Assembly (NCBI GenBank): GCA_965218775.1 | Contig: CBDCLS010000004.1 | Location: 806,001 to 870,000, forward strand | From: CAUZIZ01 sp965218775 | Lineage (GTDB): Bacteria > Acidobacteriota > UBA6911 > RPQK01 > JAJDTT01 | Length of the DNA stretch: 64,000 bases | Reading direction: 5' to 3' | In this document: piece after piece, positions 16,399 to 25,206 of the stretch | Position numbering within the stretch: position 1 is the first letter of the stretch | Layout of the letters: each line of letters opens with the position of its first letter | Translations under genes and position numbers: made by a program | Notes under the pieces: model-generated | Seen by the model: the letters and a program-made list of their open reading frames with translations, nothing else | Databases searched by the model: none | Told to the model about the DNA's origin: nothing

Positions 16399-17145
16399 CT
16401 AACCCGTCCATTGCCAATATCTGGGCTTCCAATCTTTGCCTTCCACCACTAGCGCTGCCATATAGCCTGGAGCCGGCTGGATTGAGATCATCGACCAGCG
16501 CTCGACTTCTTTGGGGTTCCACTGGACGCGCAACAACCTCGCCGGTTCTTCCGGGATGAGAGAGACACAGAATTGGTCCAATCCTCTGCTGATCCCCTCC
16601 CCGCGCGCCTTCAGATAGGCCTCCTTTCGAGTCCAACAGTTGAAGAAGGCAGCTCTCTGGTCCTCTGAAGCAAGGCTTCGAAGATCTTCACGTTCGTGGG
16701 GAGAGAAAAAGCGCTCGGCAATCTGCGTGGTGTCTGAGAGGGGTCGAGCAAACTCGACATCGACACCGATCTCGCGATGGCATGTCAAGACGAGCAGGGC
16801 AATCCCCTCGGAATGAGATAGATTGAATTGGAGCCCTTCACTCGACCCCCTATCCAGTACAGGCTTCCCTTTCGGTTCGTACCGAAACCGGATATGGCTG
16901 GGCTCCTGTCCCAAATAGCCTCCGATCAGCTTGCGAAGGATTCCCCGACAGGCGACGTAGCGCCTTCGGTGCCGCTCGAAGCGAAAACGACGGGCTTTCG
17001 TCTGCTCGTCCGCTGAAAGCGTTTCCCGGAAATCCTCGAAGTCCAGGTCCGGCCCTTCCAGACGGACCAGCCATACATGGACCTCGTCAGGAAGGAGTCT
17101 GGGGGTCTGCTGTGAAGTGCTCCAGGAACACGTAGGGGAAGTCAT
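16399..17145 (-). CDS. 4'-phosphopantetheinyl transferase, Sfp/AcpT type
   Basis: 248 residues. It transfers the phosphopantetheine arm of coenzyme A to a serine of a carrier protein. The magnesium-binding motif GVDVEFARP and the catalytic FFNCWTRKEAYLKARG are intact, and LQFNLSHSEGIALL is the family's first signature. The length fits the two-subdomain Sfp branch. No NRPS, PKS or intact carrier protein is nearby; only a carrier-like fragment lies at 26767. Its partner must therefore be elsewhere, or it serves fatty-acid or lysine metabolism. It lies 92 bp upstream of the radical SAM gene. Confidence 0.9.
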   Translation of the reverse strand: MTSPTCSWSTSQQTPRLLPDEVHVWLVRLEGPDLDFEDFRETLSADEQTKARRFRFERHRRRYVACRGILRKLIGGYLGQEPSHIRFRYEPKGKPVLDRGSSEGLQFNLSHSEGIALLVLTCHREIGVDVEFARPLSDTTQIAERFFSPHEREDLRSLASEDQRAAFFNCWTRKEAYLKARGEGISRGLDQFCVSLIPEEPARLLRVQWNPKEVERWSMISIQPAPGYMAALVVEGKDWKPRYWQWTG

Positions 17146-17314
17146 GGGGGTTTTCCAGGCGGGTCCTGAATTATTCAGGGAGAGCTTCCGATCGGGGGTG
17201 GCAGAGATTTTACTGCTGTCCGGCTCGCTCCCGCATTCGTCGTCCTCGACGGCCGGAACTGGGGCTCTTATTGCTGACGAGTCAAGTCGTTCGCGGCTCT
17301 GCTGGATTTGCTAT

Positions 17315-20300
17315 TCATACAGTTTTGGACCCTCCCTTGAGCCATCGGAGCTCCTGGTTCAGCGATTCCGAGACGGGCGTTGATGCGGTACTTTGTTCGA
17401 GGCGCTCGATCGCCCTTACATACCGAAAGTAGCTTCCGGTTTCGCTGTCCCGTTTTCGCATCAGCTCGATCGCCTCGGTCACTATGTTCCTCCAGCCCAA
17501 ACGATGATACTGATAGATTTCTTCTACGCTTCGGACTGAAAGCCCATTCTTCTCGATGCCGAGATCGACGGTACCGGCGGCAACCCCCAGACGGCTTCCC
17601 GCCAGCGCAAGGTGGAGCGAAGATCCATCCGCCACCCCGACTATGGGGACGAACTCTCTCTCCTCGGGAGGGATGAGTCGGCGAAGGTGACGGTAATCCT
17701 CACCGTCATTCTCCAAGCTGAAACCTGGTTCCGCAGAGTTCGACAGCCGACCTAGACGACCCACCAGAAGACTGGGGCTTGTAACCACGATAACGTTGGC
17801 AAAGATGCCACCCTGCAGCAGGCGATCCGAGGCCTTCAGGGCCTGGCTCACAGCAGGTCCGCTGGCCAGGATATTGACGACGTTTTCGGAGGCATTGTAG
17901 GGTGCCGGATCCAGGTAGATCTTCTTGGGAGCGCGAGCTGGCTTGACCACGCTGCGCAGGTAATCTTCCCGATCCTCCACGCTGAATCCTCGGAAGTCGA
18001 TCAGGCGGTAACCCCCTTGAAGCACATCTTGTCCCCAGCGGCGGCGGATGATTTCCCAGGCCTTCGGAGCAAGAGGACTGTCGGGTCCCTGACTCAACCT
18101 GACCCATTCTCGGTACAGCTTCTGCTGAGCCAGTCGTATTCTCAAGTCTCGACGATAGACTGGAACCGTTGAGGCGCGAAGGTAGGTAATGATCCGATTC
18201 TTGGTCTCCCCGGACATCCGTCGTTTCATGATGTCGGCGAGGATGAACTCGAGCTCATCCACAAAGGCCGGTTCCCAGGCAATGGTATTGGGCATCATCA
18301 GAGCAATAATCAGGGACATCACGGATTGATGCAGTCCGCCTTCTGGAGCCAGTCCGGCTCCCGATGGAGTGCCGATTCCCACAACCGGTGAATGCCAATA
18401 CTGAAGATAGAACCAGATATCGAGGGGGCGCCGCAGCAGAAACATATCGTAGGCAACTGCCAGGGCGTAGAGCGGAATCCCCGTAAAGCTGGATGATTTC
18501 GCATACACTCCTGCCAGGTTTACGGCCTTCATCTCAGCCAGACCCGGTTGTAGGTGACGTCCTTCCCAGGATTGCTCGAGTCCCACGTCGAACTCGAGTC
18601 CATACTTCTCTCTCGCTCGATCAATGATCCGTCTTTCGTCCGCCGACGGCGGCTTACCGAAGACAGACTTCGCAGCCCCAGGTAGGGTCGAGGTCATGAC
18701 ATCGGGTGAGAACACCACGAACTGGTCCGCGAACAGCTTCCATGGCTTCTGCTCCGAGGTTAGATCCGCCTCAGGGGTTTCAGCCATTCTCATGAGGGTT
18801 TCTATTTGCTGATTCAAACCGAATTGGGTTGGGATCCAACCTTGGAGATCGGGCAAGGGAAATCGGTCGGGGAATTCCTCGGGCACCCGACGTGCAAAAG
18901 GCTCACTGTTGCTCTTGAGCTTGATTTCGTTGGCGCGCTCTTGATGGTCGATTCGAGCACTCATCTCGCGCAGGATCCGGGCTTCCTTTGTCGCTGGATC
19001 GAAGAGTGCCAGGGGATTTTCTGGATCGATACCGGTTTCTTCCCTCAAACGATCCATCTGTTCTTTGGTAAGGAGCTGACTGTGATTCTGGGGCCTTCCC
19101 GGCATGTCGGGTAGGCCGTGTCCGGCGATGGTCCAAGCCAGGATCATCGTGGGCTTGTCGGAGGTGGCCTTGGATCGAACCATGGCTTCAGAAAGCAGGG
19201 TCAGGTCGTGGCCACCCAGATCGGTAAAAAGGCTGTAGAGGTCCTCACTACTGGTATCCTTGAGGAGATCTTGAAGTCGAATCTGGTCACTGTCATTTCG
19301 GCTGATTTTGAGACTCAGTTGTCCCAGGAGCTCTTCCCGAAAGCCGCCGAGTCCGGTCTCTGTAGTACCGATACCGAGGAGGGTCTGATACTCGGCGACG
19401 GTGAGCTGTTCCAACAGTTTCCTGAAGAGTCGTCCACCTGACTTGCTGAATTCCGCTTCAATCCTGCGGCCCCAGCGGAGTTCGATGACGTTCCAACCTA
19501 CATAGCGCCTTTTCAGCTCCTCATAGTGGAACATGCCCCGGTTCCCATCCAACGACTGTCGGTTGTAGTCGACGACATGAGTGACGTTGTACGCCTCAAA
19601 CTCCAGTGCGGCATTGAGCATCTCGAGGGAATTGCCTTCATCAGTTTCAGCGTCGCCAATCAAAGCCCAGAAGTGGCGGTCCGGGGGTACGTCGTAACCG
19701 TGCTTCGTCAGGTACTGGTGCAGAACAGCCATGGCTACGGTGTTCGAGGCGCCCAGGCCCACTGACCCCATGGGGATGCTTTCACGTCCAGGGCCGCGAG
19801 GATTGGGATATGAAGGGATGCCTTTAATGGACAGATCGCTGGGCCGGAATCTCTCGGTTTGGCTCAAGAGAGGTGCGATGAGATCCATCACGATCTCGCC
19901 GTCTGCGGGGGGGAGGGCTCCTACTTTCGCCAGGAGCTCATCGTCGAGCCCGGGCAGTTCACTTTCGCGAAAGCGCTCCATGATCTTCTGGGCGATATCG
20001 ATGTCAGGGTCCAACTTACCCAGACCAAACTGAATAGCGATATCTGTAGATTGGGAGTGGGGCTTGGCGGCTGCATAGTCATAGGGCCCCATCACGTTCC
20101 AGGCAGCCATCAGAATCTCTTTCATCGACGCAGCCTTGCTCTGGTGCCCCCCGACCTTGACCTCACGCTTGTCCTGGTTCGCAATGTGGACGATGTAGGC
20201 CTGGATCCAATTGATCCACTTCATGATCTTTTCCCAGGCTTCGATGTCGTCCAGACCTATGATTCGATCCTGGTACTGCTGGTAGAGACGGTGATCGATG

Positions 20301-20347
20301 CCTGACGGCTCGAAGTGACCCTCTACTCTTGGTAACCTTTCACTCAT
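17315..20347 (-). CDS. aceE: Pyruvate dehydrogenase E1 component, homodimeric
   Basis: 1010 residues of the AceE-type E1 enzyme, which decarboxylates pyruvate with thiamine diphosphate and acetylates the E2 lipoyl domain. The ThDP/Mg motif appears as GDAETDEGNSLE ... NRQSLDGN, and PNPRGPGRESIPMGSVGLG lies in the substrate/cofactor channel. The C-terminal transketolase-like part is complete. The start MSERLPRVEGHFEP fits the family; an earlier in-frame ATG would add 47 implausible residues. E2 and E3 genes are absent here. A transposon sits 67 bp upstream of the start codon and has probably altered the promoter. Confidence 0.95.
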   Translation of the reverse strand: MSERLPRVEGHFEPSGIDHRLYQQYQDRIIGLDDIEAWEKIMKWINWIQAYIVHIANQDKREVKVGGHQSKAASMKEILMAAWNVMGPYDYAAAKPHSQSTDIAIQFGLGKLDPDIDIAQKIMERFRESELPGLDDELLAKVGALPPADGEIVMDLIAPLLSQTERFRPSDLSIKGIPSYPNPRGPGRESIPMGSVGLGASNTVAMAVLHQYLTKHGYDVPPDRHFWALIGDAETDEGNSLEMLNAALEFEAYNVTHVVDYNRQSLDGNRGMFHYEELKRRYVGWNVIELRWGRRIEAEFSKSGGRLFRKLLEQLTVAEYQTLLGIGTTETGLGGFREELLGQLSLKISRNDSDQIRLQDLLKDTSSEDLYSLFTDLGGHDLTLLSEAMVRSKATSDKPTMILAWTIAGHGLPDMPGRPQNHSQLLTKEQMDRLREETGIDPENPLALFDPATKEARILREMSARIDHQERANEIKLKSNSEPFARRVPEEFPDRFPLPDLQGWIPTQFGLNQQIETLMRMAETPEADLTSEQKPWKLFADQFVVFSPDVMTSTLPGAAKSVFGKPPSADERRIIDRAREKYGLEFDVGLEQSWEGRHLQPGLAEMKAVNLAGVYAKSSSFTGIPLYALAVAYDMFLLRRPLDIWFYLQYWHSPVVGIGTPSGAGLAPEGGLHQSVMSLIIALMMPNTIAWEPAFVDELEFILADIMKRRMSGETKNRIITYLRASTVPVYRRDLRIRLAQQKLYREWVRLSQGPDSPLAPKAWEIIRRRWGQDVLQGGYRLIDFRGFSVEDREDYLRSVVKPARAPKKIYLDPAPYNASENVVNILASGPAVSQALKASDRLLQGGIFANVIVVTSPSLLVGRLGRLSNSAEPGFSLENDGEDYRHLRRLIPPEEREFVPIVGVADGSSLHLALAGSRLGVAAGTVDLGIEKNGLSVRSVEEIYQYHRLGWRNIVTEAIELMRKRDSETGSYFRYVRAIERLEQSTASTPVSESLNQELRWLKGGSKTV

Positions 20348-20399
20348 TGCCTTCGCCAAGAACCAAAAGATCCCTCCCGGTTGGGAAAACAGGAAGTCT

Positions 20400-20429
20400 A
20401 TGATAGCACTCAGTTGTAACGCGTCACAA
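20400..20429 (-). promoter_or_regulatory. Possible hybrid promoter for aceE formed with the transposon end
   Basis: On the minus strand TTGTGA (20424-20429, inside the transposon terminal repeat) and TATCAT (20400-20405, chromosomal) are separated by 18 bp. This would start transcription about 45 bp before aceE. It is a prediction from spacing and box similarity only. Confidence 0.4.
20409..20414. repeat. Left copy of 6-bp target site duplication CTCAGT
   Basis: CTCAGT directly abuts the left transposon end TGTAACGCG and is repeated at 24870-24875 directly after the right end. Confidence 0.85.
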
Positions 20430-20503
20430 TTTTCCCTCCCATAGGACGGCTTTTCTCTCAGATTCAATCCGGGCCGACAAGAAGGCATTGTGAGGAATCC
20501 GAA

Positions 20504-20647
20504 GAAGGGACCTTGACAGAGGTCCTTCTGTGTTGGACGGATCCAAGGGGGGAGGAGTGCGTTTAGAGTATCCTACCGCTGAGAGGGAAAGGGGCAAGGG
20601 AGCAGAGAGCTCCCGGCGTTGAAGTTAAGCACCGCCGGGAAGCTCTC
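20504..20647. repeat. Two hairpins in the transposon left end
   Basis: AGAAGGGACCT/AGGTCCTTCT (20504-20529, one bulged base) and GAGAGCTCCCGGCG/CGCCGGGAAGCTCTC (20605-20647, one inserted base) flank the GTATCCTA motif. The second lies in the leader of the first transposon gene and could form in its mRNA. Confidence 0.6.
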
Positions 20648-20692
20648 GGCAAGACCCTCTAGATGTCTGTCTGTACAACCGAGGAGGTCTCG

Positions 20693-21331
20693 ATGCAAAT
20701 CCTACACCCGTTTGCGGGTTCGGTCCAAGCGTACGCACAAGAACTGGCGGAGCCGGATCGCTATCGCCCGGGTGGCTGTCCCCTGTGCGGGGCGAAAGAA
20801 GCGCTGATCGGGCACGGATTTTACGGCCGCACCCTGGTGGCGGAGGACTTCGACGGCTGGATTCGGGTGCGCCGTTACCTGTGCCGGCTCTGTCGGCGAA
20901 CCGTCTCGCTACTGCCGGAGTTTGTCTTACCCTATGTGCGTTTTGCGATCAGCGTCATCGGCCGGTATCTGGAGGCGCGGTTGCTGGAGTCTCGGACCCT
21001 AGGGCAAGCGGCTCAGCAAGCGGGCCAGGAGCAGATGCCCTACCAGCGAGGCCAGGGCTGGGTGACGCGCTTTCGCCGTCAAGCCCGATGGCTCTCGGCC
21101 AGCCTGGTGGCCCTGACGCGAGCCGTCGCCGCGCCGGGGGTCGTTTCCCGGGCACTGCGGATGCTCCAGATCGCGGGCTGGATCCGCTCCCACCGCTTTC
21201 TGTTTTCTCAGCTGCGGGTGCACCTGCTGGGCTGGCCTCGTTCTCTGGCTCCGGACGGGCGATCTCGCCGACTGGCTTCGGGCAACTCGCTGGCGGGGAC
21301 CCACCCACACAACACTTGCGTGGAGGGATAG
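20693..21331 (+). CDS. DUF6431-like zinc-ribbon protein of the transposon
   Basis: 212 residues. The N-terminus has a paired-cysteine zinc ribbon: CPLCG at ~31 and CRLCRRT about 40 residues later, with RTLVAEDFDGWIRVRRYL between. The next part (SVIGRYLEARLLESRTLGQAAQQ) looks like a helix-turn-helix, suggesting DNA binding. I recall this arrangement as DUF6431, often found beside transposases. The C-terminus is Ser/Gly-rich and may be unstructured. The start was chosen for GAGGAGG five bases before the ATG. A role in recognising transposon ends or target DNA is inference. Confidence 0.75.
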   Translation: MQILHPFAGSVQAYAQELAEPDRYRPGGCPLCGAKEALIGHGFYGRTLVAEDFDGWIRVRRYLCRLCRRTVSLLPEFVLPYVRFAISVIGRYLEARLLESRTLGQAAQQAGQEQMPYQRGQGWVTRFRRQARWLSASLVALTRAVAAPGVVSRALRMLQIAGWIRSHRFLFSQLRVHLLGWPRSLAPDGRSRRLASGNSLAGTHPHNTCVEG

Positions 21332-21374
21332 GGCCGGGCCGGCGTAGCCTTCTTCCCCAGGAGGAAAAAAGGCT

Positions 21375-22682
21375 ATGGATCCCAAAAGCGAAAAGATTGC
21401 TCTGTTTCGATACGCTCTGATTGCCCCCCTGGTGCTGGAGGTGCTGCCCCACGGCGAGTTGACACGACGGGCCCGGGAGATCGCCGCCCGCTCCTACGAG
21501 ATCCCCTTCTCCCCTCGCACCCAGGTCTCGGTCGACACGCTGCTGGATTGGGCCCAGCGCTATCGCTTGGAAGGGGTGACGGGCCTGGCCCCCAAACCCC
21601 GCTCCGATCGCGGCACCTCACGGGTCCTGACACCGGAACTAGCGGGGATGATCGAGCGCCTCAAACGTGAGAATCCCTACCGGACCGGAGCCACCCTACT
21701 GCGGGAGCTGGCTCTGTGCTCCAACGAGAGAAAACCGCCCCTTTCCGCTTCCACCCTCTATCGGTTCCTCAAAGCGCGCGGTTTGACGGCCCGCGAGCTG
21801 CTCAAGCCCGCGCCCGGGCGCAAGAAGTTCGAGGCCGCCTCGGCCAATGAGATCTGGCAATCCGACCTGCTCCATGGGCCCTACGTCCTGCGAGCAGGAG
21901 GGGGCAAGCGCCAGGCCTTTCTCTACGCCGTTCTGGATGATGCCAGCCGCCTCATCCCCCACGCTCAGTTCTACTTCACGGAGGGCCTGGACGCGCTCCT
22001 GGACTGTCTGCGTCAAGCCGTGAGCGCTCGGGGCCTGCCCTTGCGTCTGTATGTGGACAACGCCAAGGTCTACCGCTCCGGACAACTGGCCTCGATTGCC
22101 GCCTCCTTGGGGATCCTCGTCGTTCATACCCCACCCTATCAGCCCCAAGGACGAGGCAAGATCGAGCGTTGGTTCAAGACCGTGCGCACTCAGTTTCTGG
22201 CCAATCTCGATCGCCAGCGCCCCCTCACTCTGGAGCAACTCAACGCCCGCCTCTGGCGCTGGGTCGATCGGCACTACCACCGCTGCCAGCATAGTGCGCT
22301 GGGCAGGACACCGCTACTGCGCTGGCAGCGCGATATCGAGAAGATCCGACAGATCCCGCCCGCCACCGATGTCCGCCGCCTGTTTTTCCATCGGCTCCAG
22401 CGGGTGGTGCGCCGCGATTCGACCTTTCGCTTGCAGAGCCAGTTCTACGAGGCGCCGGCCCAGCTGGCCGGCCAACGTCTGGAGATCCGCTTCGATCCGC
22501 TCGATCTCTCCCAGGTCGAGCTGTATCGGGACGGGAAACTCCAGGGGCAGGCCCGTCCCGTCGATCCCGTCGTCAATGCCTCCCTCCCCCGCGCCCAAGC
22601 CGAGGCGTCGGAGCCCTCCGATCCGACCGGGATCAACTACCTCGAGTTGCTTCAAGACGACTCGAAGCCCGAGGAGGACTAA
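21375..22682 (+). CDS. DDE integrase-type transposase of the transposon
   Basis: 435 residues. Helix-turn-helix domains fill residues 1-150 (SVDTLLDWAQRYRLEGVTGL; LSASTLYRFLKARGLTARELL). An RNase H-like rve domain follows, with the catalytic triad in WQSDLLHGP, LRLYVDNAKVY and PQGRGKIERWFKT. The C-terminal part has a beta-barrel pattern (FRLQSQFYEAPAQLAGQRLE) as in Mu and IS481/IstA transposases. It would cut and join the transposon ends. AGGAGG lies upstream. The stop is 3 bp from the next ATG, indicating an operon with the AAA ATPase. Confidence 0.93.
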   Translation: MDPKSEKIALFRYALIAPLVLEVLPHGELTRRAREIAARSYEIPFSPRTQVSVDTLLDWAQRYRLEGVTGLAPKPRSDRGTSRVLTPELAGMIERLKRENPYRTGATLLRELALCSNERKPPLSASTLYRFLKARGLTARELLKPAPGRKKFEAASANEIWQSDLLHGPYVLRAGGGKRQAFLYAVLDDASRLIPHAQFYFTEGLDALLDCLRQAVSARGLPLRLYVDNAKVYRSGQLASIAASLGILVVHTPPYQPQGRGKIERWFKTVRTQFLANLDRQRPLTLEQLNARLWRWVDRHYHRCQHSALGRTPLLRWQRDIEKIRQIPPATDVRRLFFHRLQRVVRRDSTFRLQSQFYEAPAQLAGQRLEIRFDPLDLSQVELYRDGKLQGQARPVDPVVNASLPRAQAEASEPSDPTGINYLELLQDDSKPEED

Positions 22683-22685
22683 GCC

Positions 22686-23486
22686 ATGTTCGAGACTTTC
22701 TTTGGATTCAAGACGACTCCCTTCAGCGCCGATGCCGATCCCCGGCAGCTGTTTGAATCGGCCGCCTGGACTCAGATGTCCGCCCGCTTACAGTTTCTCG
22801 TCGATTACCGCGGCGTGGGTTTGTTTACCGGCGAGGTCGGGGCCGGCAAATCCACCGCCACCCGTACCCTGCTGGGCAACCTCAACCCCAATCGGTACAA
22901 GATCCTTTATCTGCACTGGTCTTCCGGCTCCCTCCTGGACCTGTTGACCCTGCTCGCTCGCCAACTGGATTTGCAGCCGGCTCACCGCCGCGCCGACCTG
23001 GTGCATCAGATCTCCGAGGCCATCGTTCGCCTCAACCAGGCCAAAAAACAACATCCCTTCCTGGTCCTGGACGAGGCCCACCTCTTAAACCACCAGACCC
23101 TGGAGCAACTCCCCTTGTTACTGAACTTCGAGATGGATTCCTGCCCCTATCTTTCCCTGGCCCTGGTGGGACAGGCGCTCCTGCGGCGGACCCTCTCCTT
23201 GCAAGTCCACGAACCCCTACGCCAGCGCATTGCCGTGCACTACCATCTGGAGGGCTTCTCCCGCTCGGAACTGGAGGCTTACCTGGCTCAGCAGCTTCAG
23301 CTCGCGGGGGTCCCCGAACCGCTCTTTGACGACAGCGCCCGCCAGGCCCTGTATCAAGCCACCAAGGGCTTACCCCGAAAGGTCAACAAACTTTGCCTGG
23401 CGGTCTTACGCCTGGCCGCTTCACGTAAAAGCAATCAAGTCGGTGAAGCCCTGGTTCTGGAGGCCGCCCCGGAGGTCTTACTGTGA
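22686..23486 (+). CDS. ExeA/TniB-like AAA+ ATPase of the transposon
   Basis: 266 residues beginning MFETFFGFKTTPFSADADPRQLF, the hallmark N-terminus of ExeA/GspA-family ATPases. Walker A is GEVGAGKST and Walker B FLVLDEAHLL; later sensor and lid regions (QALYQATKGLPRKVNKLC) are intact. In Tn5053, Mu and IS21 systems a related ATPase (TniB, MuB, IstB) delivers the transposase to target DNA, and I infer that role here. It sits between the transposase (3-bp gap) and the RepA-like gene (4-bp overlap). Confidence 0.9.
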   Translation: MFETFFGFKTTPFSADADPRQLFESAAWTQMSARLQFLVDYRGVGLFTGEVGAGKSTATRTLLGNLNPNRYKILYLHWSSGSLLDLLTLLARQLDLQPAHRRADLVHQISEAIVRLNQAKKQHPFLVLDEAHLLNHQTLEQLPLLLNFEMDSCPYLSLALVGQALLRRTLSLQVHEPLRQRIAVHYHLEGFSRSELEAYLAQQLQLAGVPEPLFDDSARQALYQATKGLPRKVNKLCLAVLRLAASRKSNQVGEALVLEAAPEVLL

Positions 23487-24496
23487 GCGCCCCGTCCCAA
23501 ACGGTCCTGTCCCTCTCCCAGCTGATGCGCTGGAATCCCACCCCCGATCCGGCCCTGATCGGGCCCTCCCTGCTGCCGGCTCAGGGGATTCTCTTCGTGG
23601 GCGGTGAGCCCAAGGTGGGCAAGTCCCTGCTGGTCGCCAACTTGGCCTTGGCCCTGGCGGCCGGCTCTTCCCGAACCGGCTTTGACATTCCCGCTCCTGC
23701 TCGGGTCCTGCTCTGTCAGTTCGAGCTTCCCCTGGAGGCCTTTGCGGCTCGATTGGCTCAGATGCGCCAGACGCTCGGCTCGGCCGCCGATGACAATCTC
23801 TGGGTGGATACCTGCGCCACCGGGCATCTCCTGAGCACTCACGACGGTCTGAATCATTTTCTGGCCGCCGCCCGCACGGCACAGGCCCAAGTCCTCGTGC
23901 TCGATCCTCTCTACTCCGCTCATGATCAGGACGAAAACGACACCCGCGCCATGGCCGCTTTGTGCCAGAGTTTGCTGCGCTTGCGCCAGGCCTCCCAAGC
24001 CGCCCTGATCGTCGTCCATCACGTGCGCAAATCCGTCGCTCGGCACGAGGTCGGAAGCGCCCTTCGCGGCTCCAGTGCCCTGCACGCCGTCGGCGACAGC
24101 TATCTGTTACTGCGGCGCCCTTCGGCCCTGCCCAACTCCCTGGAACTGTGCTTTCAGTTCCGATACGCCCCCGCCCTCTCTCCCCGTCGGCTCCGTCTCG
24201 ATCCCGCCACCTTATGGTTTCACCCCAGCGGCCAAGCCCCCACCCCGGCTCCTTCCCGCCGGAAGGTCCAAAGCACCGATGTCCAGGACGCGCTTCATCA
24301 CCTGGGGGCTAGCGCCGGCTACAATCAGCTCCGGGATCAGATCATGCGCACCTGTGATTGCTCCAAGCGCACCGCTCAGCTCGCCATGACCCAGGCCTCC
24401 GAGCAGGGACGCATCCTTCGGGACCAGGGCCGCTACCGTCTTCCCCCCGACTTTGCCGCCGGGTCGCGCCGCCGGCAAACCCCGCCTGCGGGTTGA
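23483..24496 (+). CDS. RepA-like RecA-fold AAA ATPase of the transposon
   Basis: 337 residues. FVGGEPKVGKSLLVANLALALAAG is Walker A of RepA/DnaB-type hexameric ATPases; Walker B is VLVLDPLYSAHDQDEND, and HHVRKS plus GSALRGSSALHAVGDSYLLL match the RepA-like regulatory helicase family. A C-terminal winged-helix segment follows (SAGYNQLRDQIMRTCDCSKRTAQLAMTQA). It starts at a GTG overlapping the upstream stop by 4 bp. A second ATPase of this fold is unusual in a DDE transposon; roles in replication restart or target choice are speculative. Confidence 0.88.
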   Translation: MSAPSQTVLSLSQLMRWNPTPDPALIGPSLLPAQGILFVGGEPKVGKSLLVANLALALAAGSSRTGFDIPAPARVLLCQFELPLEAFAARLAQMRQTLGSAADDNLWVDTCATGHLLSTHDGLNHFLAAARTAQAQVLVLDPLYSAHDQDENDTRAMAALCQSLLRLRQASQAALIVVHHVRKSVARHEVGSALRGSSALHAVGDSYLLLRRPSALPNSLELCFQFRYAPALSPRRLRLDPATLWFHPSGQAPTPAPSRRKVQSTDVQDALHHLGASAGYNQLRDQIMRTCDCSKRTAQLAMTQASEQGRILRDQGRYRLPPDFAAGSRRRQTPPAG

Positions 24497-24554
24497 AGCA
24501 GGCCCGAGGGCTGACGCGACGGAAGCTGAATCTCAGCCTTCATCGTTCGGCCTC

Positions 24555-24590
24555 GCCCCGCCAGAGCGGACTCTTTGGCGGGGCCTTTTT
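24555..24590 (+). terminator. Rho-independent terminator of the transposon operon
   Basis: GCCCCGCCAGAG pairs with CTCTTTGGCGGGGC around a 4-base loop and is followed by CTTTTT. It lies 59 bp after the last transposon gene. Confidence 0.9.
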
Positions 24591-24718
24591 CTTGCTCCCC
24601 CCAATCCCCCTCAGCTTTCGGAGCCGAAGCCCTCGGCCTATCTATGCGACGTGGCCCCGACGACGCCGTCGGGGCGTTCCGCTCTTTCCTCAGCCTTCGC
24701 TCAAGCCTCCCCACAGCG

Positions 24719-24761
24719 GGATAGGATACCCTTCGCCCCTACCCACGGAAGTATCCTATCC
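24719..24761. repeat. Subterminal inverted repeat at the transposon right end
   Basis: GGATAGGATAC (24719-24729) and GTATCCTATCC (24751-24761) are perfect inverted copies. The left end carries the related GTATCCTA at 20568-20575. They may be transposase-binding sites. Confidence 0.75.
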
Positions 24762-24869
24762 TGGCTTTCCCACACTTCTTCCAGACCCCTTCGGAAGGCA
24801 GGCTCTAAATCGAAAAACTTGGCGGAATTTATCCTGCGAACTCAAAGGGCACGAACGTGACGCGTTACA

Positions 24870-24875
24870 CTCAGT
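24870..24875. repeat. Right copy of target site duplication CTCAGT
   Basis: This is identical in sequence and orientation to 20409-20414 and directly follows the right end ...GCGTTACA. Confidence 0.85.
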
Positions 24876-25206
24876 CTCCCAGACCTGGTGAAGAAAAACA
24901 GTTAAGCACAGCTCCCGACCTTCTCTCTGATTGAGTGCTATATTGGTGCCGGTCTCCTCTTCTCTGGCTCCCTGTCTTCATGATGTCGGATCGTCGATGC
25001 TTAACCAGAAACACATCGACCAGAGATGCCTACCCAAATCGAGATGATGGGCCGTCTGACAACCACCCTTTCCCGGCAGTGGCATTCTGGTTGTGGCATC
25101 GTGGCCATGACGAACGAGCGTGTCGGTCGCGAACAGACAGTTCCACCTTGGTCTTGGTCTCTCGTTTCATCGATGGGCTCGAGGCTCTCGGAAAGACCAG
25201 AAATAG
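24876..25206. other. 331-bp region without a recognised gene
   Basis: Before the transposon inserted, this was contiguous with the aceE upstream region. It contains GCTATATT around 24949 as a weak plus-strand -10 candidate. No convincing coding frame or hairpin was seen. Confidence 0.5.

Larger units (their letters stand above)
20415..24869. mobile_element. 4.45-kb four-gene transposon (DUF6431 / DDE / ExeA-AAA / RepA-AAA)
   Basis: The ends are 13-bp perfect inverted repeats, TGTAACGCGTCAC at 20415-20427 and its complement at 24857-24869, with 5'-TGT/ACA-3' termini. A 6-bp duplication CTCAGT flanks both. Inside are four plus-strand genes in an apparent operon, a strong terminator and extra subterminal repeats (GTATCCTA at 20568, GGATAGGATAC and GTATCCTATCC at 24719-24761). 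A Mu/IstA-like DDE transposase with an AAA ATPase partner and TGT/ACA ends recall Tn7/Tn5053-type elements; the DUF6431 and RepA-like genes make it distinct. It looks intact and recent, because ends and duplication are undamaged. Confidence 0.92.

Noticed and set aside
20955..22655. Several long antisense frames across the transposon genes
   Set aside because: They are shadows of GC-rich coding frames; no domain or RBS supports them.
24358..24891. 177-codon frame over the transposon right end
   Set aside because: It overlaps the RepA-like gene, the terminator and the terminal repeat, and has low-complexity composition.
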